Source of the DNA: an uncultured Selenomonadaceae bacterium
GTDB lineage: Bacteria > Bacillota > Negativicutes > Selenomonadales > Selenomonadaceae
Reading direction: 5' to 3'
NCBI GenBank assembly: GCA_905236665.1
Contig: CAJONF010000098.1
Location: 1 to 7,436 of the forward strand
Length of the DNA stretch: 7,436 bases
Shown piece by piece: positions 1 to 5,088 of this stretch. Numbering within the stretch: position 1 is the stretch's first letter; the number at the start of each line of letters is the position of its first letter. The notes under the pieces are model-generated. The model saw only the letters and a program-made list of their open reading frames with translations. It made no database searches and was not told where the DNA came from. The translations under genes and the position numbers were made by a program.

Positions 1-34
1 TGGCAGTCGCGTCGCCATGAAGGACTTTAGCCAT
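1..34 (-). CDS. 5' end of a divergent minus-strand gene (partial, 11 codons)
   Basis: Read on the minus strand, ATG at 34-32 opens a frame encoding MAKVLHGDATA that runs off the left edge. An AGGAGATGA ribosome binding site at 47-39 lies a normal distance upstream, which is the main support for a real start. A second ATG at 42-40 opens another frame (MISWLKSFMATRLP) but sits inside that binding site, so it is less likely. The protein cannot be identified from 11 residues. The pattern 'V-L-x-G-x-x-x-A' is vaguely like the start of FolD (methylenetetrahydrofolate dehydrogenase/cyclohydrolase), but this is only a guess. The gene diverges from the envelope operon starting at 221. Confidence 0.6.
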   Translation of the reverse strand, partial: MAKVLHGDATA

Positions 35-38
35 GAAA

Positions 39-47
39 TCATCTCCT
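39..47 (-). promoter_or_regulatory. Ribosome binding site of the divergent minus-strand gene
   Basis: The minus strand reads AGGAGATGA, leaving four bases before the ATG at 34-32. Measured from AGGAG the gap is eight bases, which is standard. This site decides the start of the truncated left-edge gene. Confidence 0.65.
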
Positions 48-97
48 CGCGAAAAATTTTTTAAACTTCCGGATAATTCGCTATGCAAAAAAAAATT

Positions 98-118
98 CCC
101 GCTAGAATTTTTGACGGG
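98..118. other. Small hairpin with A- and T-runs on both sides
   Basis: CCCG at 98-101 pairs with CGGG at 115-118. On the plus strand the stem can continue inward through T-G, A-T, G-T and A-T pairs after one C-A mismatch. A nine-A run (87-95) precedes it and a seven-T run (124-130) follows, so it resembles a weak terminator read in either direction. Its place between two divergent genes is unusual for a terminator. It could be an attenuator for the minus-strand gene, a leftover terminator, or chance. Confidence 0.3.
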
Positions 119-153
119 GAAAATTTTTTTAGAAAATTTTTAAAAAAGTTTGA

Positions 154-182
154 TTGATTTACATTTCTGCTACGTTTATGAT
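154..182 (+). promoter_or_regulatory. Sigma-A-type promoter of the envelope operon
   Basis: A -35 box TTGATT (154-159) and a -10 box TATGAT (177-182) are separated by 17 bases. They match the consensus at 4/6 and 5/6, and predict transcription from about 189. The 20 bases upstream of the -35 box are almost pure A and T (tracts at 133-147), like an UP element. An alternative -35, TTTACA at 158-163, pairs only with a poor -10 (TAAATT at 182-187). Confidence 0.6.
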
Positions 183-220
183 AAATTATTAAAAAATTTA
201 GGAAAGGTAGGCGATGATGT

Positions 221-991
221 GTGAAAAAATTTTTTTTAATTATGGTGGCGGCATTTTTTTTAGTGAATGCGGCATGGGTGGCTAATGTTTACGGCGCGGC
301 TTATATTGAAGCGGAAGGTATCGTTTACTATGAAGAGGGCATGAATTTAAATCAAATGCGGCGAATAGCGATAATGGACGCCTACCGTTATTTGGCAGAG
401 CAAGTAGATACTTTGCACATTACGTCAGAATCAAGCGTGAAAAATTTGCGGGAACTTGACGAAACGATAAATGCTAAGGTTACCGCGGCATTGCGCGGAG
501 CAAAAGTCACGTCAGTTAATCGCGAAGTTGATGGATCTTTTCATGCGATAGTTCGTCTGCCTCTTTATGGTAGCGGTCAATCATTGGCGGCGGCTGTACT
601 GAAAGAAAATACGGTCGTGGAAGATTATCCTAAGCCGAAGTTCACGAACATTCGCAGTGAAATTAATTACACGGGTTTGATTATTGACTGCCGGGGTTTG
701 AAACTTGAACAAGCAATCACGCCGTTAATAAAATCTAATGACGGCACGGAGATTTATGCTTATAAAAACGTTGGTTATCAAGCGACGGTAGAAAGTGGAA
801 TGGTGGAATATTCAAGCAGTATGGATTCGCCGCGAGCCGGAGAAATGCCGCTGATTGTCAAGGCGTTAAAAATTTCTGGCAGTTGCGATGTAATAATCAG
901 CAGTGAAAACGCAGATAAAATTCTTGCGGCGAATAGTTCAGCAAAATTTTTGGAGCACCGACTTGTAGTATTGGTAGGGGATGAGCTATGA
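221..991 (+). CDS. Exported LPP20-like envelope protein
   Basis: This 256-residue protein is probably secreted across the inner membrane. It opens with MKKFF and a hydrophobic stretch to about residue 24; signal peptidase I could cut near VYGAA (residues 23-27). There is no lipobox, unlike classical LPP20 lipoproteins. Residues 28-117 resemble the LPP20/FlgT-N fold: EAEG near 30, an Ala-rich helix (47-65), then a strand with DGSF-type residues (104-107). The second half carries TGLIIDCRGL (151-160), a pattern I associate with LPP20-family proteins. The start is GTG at 221: an in-frame TGA at 215-217 excludes anything upstream, and an ATG at 242 would lose the KK of the signal peptide. It is first in a three-gene operon and overlaps the next gene by four bases (ATGA). 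The precise role is unknown; flagellar or envelope assembly is only a family-based suggestion. Confidence 0.75.
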   Translation: MKKFFLIMVAAFFLVNAAWVANVYGAAYIEAEGIVYYEEGMNLNQMRRIAIMDAYRYLAEQVDTLHITSESSVKNLRELDETINAKVTAALRGAKVTSVNREVDGSFHAIVRLPLYGSGQSLAAAVLKENTVVEDYPKPKFTNIRSEINYTGLIIDCRGLKLEQAITPLIKSNDGTEIYAYKNVGYQATVESGMVEYSSSMDSPRAGEMPLIVKALKISGSCDVIISSENADKILAANSSAKFLEHRLVVLVGDEL

Positions 992-2100
992 AAAAATTTT
1001 TGAGCATTTTGATTGCGGTTGTTGTCCTAAGTAGCTGTTCCATAACTTTTGCCGGCGAAAAATTAATTGAGGCAACGGGCAGTTATGTTATGGATTCGCG
1101 CCTAGATGAAACGCCAGCTAGTGCCACGAACCGCGCTCGCGAAGAGGCTAAACGAATAGCTGTGGAAAAAGCCGGCGTCTATGTGGAAACTTATTCCAAA
1201 AGCATAGACTTTGAACTTGATAGCGATATTGTGCAGACGGTGGCGGCTCAGCTTTTAAAAATCCAAGATGAAACAAACAGCGTTGAAGTTGTCGAAAAAA
1301 GTTTACTGCAGTTCAAGGTCACGATTAAAGCTCTGGTTAACGAACTGAACGAAGCAGATTTAAAAACGATGATGAAGGATAAACAGTCGCTGGAAGAATT
1401 AACGCGTAAAAACAAAGAGATTCAAGAGAAATACGACGCGTTAAAAGCTGAAATGGAAAAATACTCTAAAGAATTCGACAGCGCGAGCGATGAGCAGAAA
1501 ACTGAAATAAAAAAGCAAGTCGCCCGCAACAGTGAGAGATTTTTAGCAGTTAAGGCAATGGAGCGGGCGAACGATTTTCATTTTGCTAAAGATTATGCAC
1601 AAGCAGTCAAAGCATACACAGAGGCAATAAATCTCAATCCGAATTTGGCGGAGGCTTATAATAATCGCGGCGTTGCCAAATCCGAGTTGGGGCAATACAC
1701 TTCGGCGATTGAAGATTACACGACGGCGATAAAATTAAAAAGCAATTTCGCCGACGCGCTGAACAATCGCGGAAATGCCTATACTGCAACGGAACAATAT
1801 CAAAAAGCCGTAAAAGATTTGCAAGCCGCCGCCAATCTGCAAGACAATTCCGCAACGATTCATAATAATTTGGGCAATGTATATTATTTGCTAAAAAATA
1901 TTGACACGGCGATAAAAGAATACACGCGAGCTTTGCAAATTAATCCGCGCTATTCCGAAGCTTTTTATAATCGCGCCGTTGCTCATTATGTTCAAGGAAA
2001 TTTAATTCAATCTTTGTTGGATATGAAAGAGGCTATAAATTTAAATCCGACAGATGCCGCCACAATAGAATTTTATGATAAGATCAGCCGCAAAAAATAA
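988..2100 (+). CDS. Exported coiled-coil/TPR protein with LPP20/FlgT-N-like domain
   Basis: This 370-residue protein is likely periplasmic or membrane anchored. Residues 1-22 form a signal peptide. LSSC at 14-17 would serve as a lipobox, while TFA|GE at 20-24 would suit signal peptidase I, so the anchoring is undecided. Residues 24-120 are the domain shared with both neighbours, including an Ala/Arg/Glu-rich helix (49-62) ending in EKAGVYVETYS (60-70). A charged, probably coiled-coil segment follows (about 122-182). Five tetratricopeptide repeats of 34 residues then run from 186 to 355, with characteristic NNRG, NPN and A-I motifs. TPRs bind protein partners and carry no catalysis. The start ATG lies seven bases after AGGGG (976-980), overlaps the stop of the upstream gene, and implies translational coupling. 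The partner and function are unknown. Confidence 0.8.
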   Translation: MKKFLSILIAVVVLSSCSITFAGEKLIEATGSYVMDSRLDETPASATNRAREEAKRIAVEKAGVYVETYSKSIDFELDSDIVQTVAAQLLKIQDETNSVEVVEKSLLQFKVTIKALVNELNEADLKTMMKDKQSLEELTRKNKEIQEKYDALKAEMEKYSKEFDSASDEQKTEIKKQVARNSERFLAVKAMERANDFHFAKDYAQAVKAYTEAINLNPNLAEAYNNRGVAKSELGQYTSAIEDYTTAIKLKSNFADALNNRGNAYTATEQYQKAVKDLQAAANLQDNSATIHNNLGNVYYLLKNIDTAIKEYTRALQINPRYSEAFYNRAVAHYVQGNLIQSLLDMKEAINLNPTDAATIEFYDKISRKK

Positions 2101-2114
2101 GCGAGGTGATTTAG

Positions 2115-3803
2115 ATGATAAAAAATATTTTCATTGCGCTGATGATAAATTTTCTGGTAACGTCAAATGTAAATGCGGCAGTAGAAACTTACGAGGGCAC
2201 CGACGAATATTATGTTTTGGGCGCGGTGGAAAATATCAATGTGGCCAGAGAACGTGCTAAGGAACGAGCATTGCGCGATGCCCGTGAAAAAGCCGGTGTT
2301 TATATTCATTCCTTTTCAAGAGTAAATAATATGAAAATGCTTGAGGAAGAAATTATTTCCGTGGCGAGCGGTGTTTTGCGCGTGGTCGAAACGGCATATG
2401 AAGTTGTTCAACTTACCGACATGGACGGTTATTTAATTCGTGCAAAGGTAAAAGCTGATATTGATTCAGACGACGTGGAAAAATTTTTGCAAAAAGACGC
2501 CGAAGAAATTTCTAAAGTAGCCGCGCATGAAACCTTCCTTCGTGTGCAAGAAGAGGACGAAGATCAGAAAATCGAAACGCTCAAACGGGAATATCGGCAA
2601 GCTAAAACGCCTGAAGAGAAGGAAATTATAGCTAAGCAAATCGTTGAAGAGGATAAAGTTTTTCTGTCCAATTTGAAATTGCGCGAAGGTAACAAATATC
2701 GCGACGACGGCAACCATAAACAAGCGGCAAAACTTTTTGGCGAGGCAATAGAATTAAATCCTGAAAACGCCATGGCGTGGAACAATCGCGGCTGGGCTTA
2801 TATCGAACAGAAAAAATATAAACAGGCAATAGCGGATTTTGACAGAGCGGCTCAGCTTAATCCAAATTCAGAATTGCCATACCTGGGACGCGGCTGGCTC
2901 TATCATCAAACAAAAGAATACGCGCTGGCAATTAACGAATATAACAAAGCCATAGAACTTAATCCTAAATATGCAAATGCTTGGAACAATCGCGGGGCGG
3001 CTAAATCGTGGCTAAATCAAATGCCCGCGGCAATTAAAGATTATGACAAGGCAATAGAACTTAAGCCCAATTACGTCAAAGCCTATGAAAATCGCGGAAA
3101 AGCTTGGCGTGCTCTGGGTAATACGGAAAAGGCAAATGCGGATTTTAAATATGCGTCCAAACTCACTCGTTCGCATGAGGGCGGCGATAAATTTATCGAA
3201 GAGGCTTTATCCCTTAGTGACAACGGCAAATATGATGAGGCGTTGGAACTTTTAAATCAAGCCGCTGAACTTTTTCCAGATAATCAATACGTGTTTGTTA
3301 ATCGTGGCAACGTTTACAATAATTATTTCAGAGATTATGAAGCGGCAATAGCCGATTACAACAAGACAATAGAAATTAACGATAAATTTTCGTGGCCATA
3401 TTTAAATCGTGCTATCGCTTATGGGCGGTTAAAACGTTGGGAAGAAGCCATTGCCGATTACGGTCGGGCGATTGAGCTGGATAAAAATTACGCCAGTGCT
3501 TACAATGGTCGGGCGTGGAGTTATTGTCAGATTAATAATTTCGAGGCGGCTTTGGTTGACGCGCAAAAAGCTTTGAAACTCAAACCGAACGAAGCAAATT
3601 TCTTTGATACGCGAGCCGGTGCATATATCGGCTTGAAACGCTACAAAGAAGCACTTGACGATTTAAACACGGCTATTAAACTTTCGCCTGAAGGTTGGCT
3701 TTACTACAATCGCGCTAAACTGTATAAATTAATGGGCGAAGAGGACAAAGCTAAAGCAGATTTCGCCAAAGCTAAAAAACTCGGCTACAGTGATACTGCC
3801 TAA
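2115..3803 (+). CDS. Exported TPR-array protein with LPP20/FlgT-N-like domain
   Basis: This 562-residue protein begins with a signal peptide that probably ends at VNA (residues 19-21). Residues 22-125 match the N-terminal domain of the preceding gene: both have an A-R-x-x-A-x-x-x-A helix followed by EKAGVY (58-63), then a DGYLIRAKVKADID strand (104-117). A charged helical linker (126-182) follows. About eleven TPRs come next in two blocks: five at 184-349 and six at about 357-556, split by a short TRSHEGG break. Repeats are well conserved (AWNNRG, AI-x-DY, IELNP). The ATG at 2115 has GAGGTGA (2103-2109) five bases upstream, and the gene starts 14 bases after its neighbour's stop. Last gene of the operon, followed by a terminator. 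Likely a periplasmic scaffold; the client is unknown. Confidence 0.8.
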   Translation: MIKNIFIALMINFLVTSNVNAAVETYEGTDEYYVLGAVENINVARERAKERALRDAREKAGVYIHSFSRVNNMKMLEEEIISVASGVLRVVETAYEVVQLTDMDGYLIRAKVKADIDSDDVEKFLQKDAEEISKVAAHETFLRVQEEDEDQKIETLKREYRQAKTPEEKEIIAKQIVEEDKVFLSNLKLREGNKYRDDGNHKQAAKLFGEAIELNPENAMAWNNRGWAYIEQKKYKQAIADFDRAAQLNPNSELPYLGRGWLYHQTKEYALAINEYNKAIELNPKYANAWNNRGAAKSWLNQMPAAIKDYDKAIELKPNYVKAYENRGKAWRALGNTEKANADFKYASKLTRSHEGGDKFIEEALSLSDNGKYDEALELLNQAAELFPDNQYVFVNRGNVYNNYFRDYEAAIADYNKTIEINDKFSWPYLNRAIAYGRLKRWEEAIADYGRAIELDKNYASAYNGRAWSYCQINNFEAALVDAQKALKLKPNEANFFDTRAGAYIGLKRYKEALDDLNTAIKLSPEGWLYYNRAKLYKLMGEEDKAKADFAKAKKLGYSDTA

Positions 3804-3827
3804 GCCTAAATGCGGAGGTCTATACTA

Positions 3828-3859
3828 CAGGACGATATTACGCCCTGTTTTTTTTTTTT
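3828..3859 (+). terminator. Rho-independent terminator of the envelope operon
   Basis: CAGGACG (3828-3834) and CGCCCTG (3841-3847) form a seven-position stem with one A-C mismatch and a six-base loop. Twelve consecutive T residues follow (3848-3859). It lies 24 bases after the stop of the TPR-array gene and separates the envelope operon from the sugar module. Confidence 0.85.
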
Positions 3860-3891
3860 ATATTCCTGCTTAATGTCATATTAAAAATTTC

Positions 3892-3921
3892 TTTACAAGT
3901 TTAGATAAAATTTTGTATAAT
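3892..3921 (+). promoter_or_regulatory. Promoter of the LacI-family regulator gene
   Basis: TTTACA (3892-3897) and a perfect TATAAT (3916-3921) are 18 bases apart, placing transcription start near 3928, about 20 bases before the ATG. The spacer includes the palindrome AAAATTTT (3907-3914). The TTTAAAGT at 3926-3933 is the reverse complement of part of a repeat in the kinase promoter, which could reflect autoregulation but may be chance in such AT-rich DNA. Confidence 0.75.
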
Positions 3922-3933
3922 TTATTTTAAAGT

Positions 3934-3943
3934 AAGGAGGTGA
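3934..3943 (+). promoter_or_regulatory. Ribosome binding site of the regulator gene
   Basis: AAGGAGGTGA is a near-perfect Shine-Dalgarno sequence. From AGGAGG (3935-3940) it leaves six bases to the ATG at 3947 and twelve to a second in-frame ATG at 3953, so it favours the first. Confidence 0.8.
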
Positions 3944-3946
3944 TAA

Positions 3947-4993
3947 ATGGCAATGGTCACGATAAAAGATATAGCCAAAAAATTAAATGTGTCGTCTGCA
4001 ACGGTATCGCTGGCTTTGAATAATCGACCAGGCGTGAACGAACAAACACGAGAAAATATTTTGTCTATTGCCCATGAATTAAATTATAAAGGCAATATTG
4101 GCGAAGAAAGAACTCTAAAACGCAAGGCACAAAAAAATTTGGGCACTCTTGGATTTTTAGTTTATAAACGTTATGGCAAAGTCATAACCGATTCGCAATT
4201 CTTCGCGGAATTAATTTCTGCCGTTGAGCGGGCGGCGCGTGAAAAAAATTACACCATACTTTTAACTTATTGCATAGGCGAGGAAGAAATTGCCGACACA
4301 ATTAAACTTTTAAAAAGTTCAAATCTTGCTGGGCTTTTAATTTTAGGTACGGAACTTGCCGAAGCCGACGCCGAACTTTTTTACAAGCTGAATTTCCCCG
4401 CCGTGATTTTGGATTGCGATTTGCTCGGTTCCAAACTCGACACGGTGACAATTCACAATAAGGACGGAATTTGGCGCGCCATGAAACATCTTTATGAACA
4501 GGGACACCGCGAAATTGGTTACCTGCACAGCTCTTTTTTAATCAGAAATTTTGAGCAACGGCGGCTCGGTTATGAAATTTGTTCGGAAAAATTTTGCCTT
4601 AATAGAGATGAAATTCAACGGGGCTTTGCAGTGGAACCGACTATAGACGGAGCTTGCGCTAATGTCTGTGAACTCATTAAACAGGGCATAAAATTTCCTT
4701 CCGCGCTTATCGCTGATAACGATTTAATCGCGCTCGGAGCAATGAAAGCCTTTGCTCAATTTGGAATAAAAGTCCCCGATGACATTTCAATAATCGGCTT
4801 TGACAATATCCCGATGACTGCGGTTGTTGAGCCGCAATTAACCTCGATAGACGTTCCTTGCGACGCGCTGGGCACTTTGGCAATCAAGCAAATTTTGTGG
4901 CGTAAAAAAAATCCCAATGCTATTCCGATAAAAATTTCTGTCAACACCGAATTAAAAATCCGTTCAAGCGTAAAAGAATTTAAACCCACTTAA
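3947..4993 (+). CDS. LacI-family transcriptional regulator
   Basis: This 348-residue protein has the normal LacI-family length and layout. Residues 4-46 form the helix-turn-helix (IKDIAKKLNVSSATVSLALN), aligning without gaps to E. coli LacI. Positions equivalent to LacI Tyr17, Gln18 and Arg22 are Ser, Ala and Leu. Residues 47-66 are the hinge and are atypical: YKGN replaces the usual Y-x-P-N, and Thr56 sits where LacI has the minor-groove Leu56. Residues 67-340 are a periplasmic-binding-protein-like sugar sensor, with ADNDLIALGAMKAF (256-269), VPDDISIIGFDNIP (276-289) and PQLTSIDVP (296-304). It has its own promoter and lies 95 bases upstream of the sugar kinase, which it most likely represses until a sugar or sugar phosphate binds. 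The effector is not predictable. Confidence 0.92.
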   Translation: MAMVTIKDIAKKLNVSSATVSLALNNRPGVNEQTRENILSIAHELNYKGNIGEERTLKRKAQKNLGTLGFLVYKRYGKVITDSQFFAELISAVERAAREKNYTILLTYCIGEEEIADTIKLLKSSNLAGLLILGTELAEADAELFYKLNFPAVILDCDLLGSKLDTVTIHNKDGIWRAMKHLYEQGHREIGYLHSSFLIRNFEQRRLGYEICSEKFCLNRDEIQRGFAVEPTIDGACANVCELIKQGIKFPSALIADNDLIALGAMKAFAQFGIKVPDDISIIGFDNIPMTAVVEPQLTSIDVPCDALGTLAIKQILWRKKNPNAIPIKISVNTELKIRSSVKEFKPT

Positions 4994-5008
4994 TTTTTAT
5001 CAAAAATC

Positions 5009-5037
5009 TTGACTTTAAAGCTTAAAATGATTATGAT
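5009..5037 (+). promoter_or_regulatory. Promoter of the sugar kinase/isomerase operon
   Basis: TTGACT (5009-5014) and TATGAT (5032-5037) are exactly 17 bases apart, each a 5/6 match to consensus. Transcription should start near 5044, giving a leader of about 45 bases. The promoter means the kinase can be controlled separately from the regulator gene; no terminator separates the two genes, so some read-through is likely. Confidence 0.8.
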
Positions 5038-5055
5038 TTTAGCGTAACTTTAAAG
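5012..5055 (+). promoter_or_regulatory. Candidate operator repeats in the kinase promoter
   Basis: ACTTTAAAG occurs at 5012-5020, between the -35 and -10 boxes, and again at 5047-5055, just past the predicted start. The copies are 35 bases apart, and each contains the palindrome CTTTAAAG. An imperfect inverted repeat, GCTTAAAAT (5020-5028) with ATTTTAGC (5036-5043), covers the -10 box. These positions suit repressor binding. None has the central CG typical of LacI-family operators, so assignment to the neighbouring regulator is tentative. Confidence 0.35.
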
Positions 5056-5074
5056 ATGTTTTAGATTTTTTGGC

Positions 5075-5080
5075 AGGAGG
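5075..5080 (+). promoter_or_regulatory. Ribosome binding site of the sugar kinase
   Basis: AGGAGG with an eight-base gap to the ATG at 5089, supporting that start. Confidence 0.8.
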
Positions 5081-5088
5081 TTAGTCGA

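Larger units (their letters stand above)
35..220. other. AT-rich divergent intergenic region
   Basis: This stretch separates the minus-strand gene from the plus-strand envelope operon and must hold promoters for both. The plus-strand promoter (154-182) is convincing. For the minus strand the best I can find is TTGCAT at 88-83, 17 bases, then TTTAAA at 65-60, which is a weak match and would give a leader of about 20 bases. A small hairpin (98-118) with flanking A and T runs lies between the two. Long A and T tracts fill 120-148 and 191-199. Confidence 0.5.

Noticed and set aside
2075..2260. 61-codon plus-strand frame spanning the junction of the second and third envelope genes
   Set aside because: It starts inside the end of the TPR protein and runs out of frame through the next gene's signal peptide; it has no domain or binding site of its own.
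4991..5007. TTTTT-ATC-AAAAA inverted repeat just after the regulator gene as a terminator
   Set aside because: The stem is only A-T pairs with a three-base loop and no following T-run, so it should not terminate transcription.
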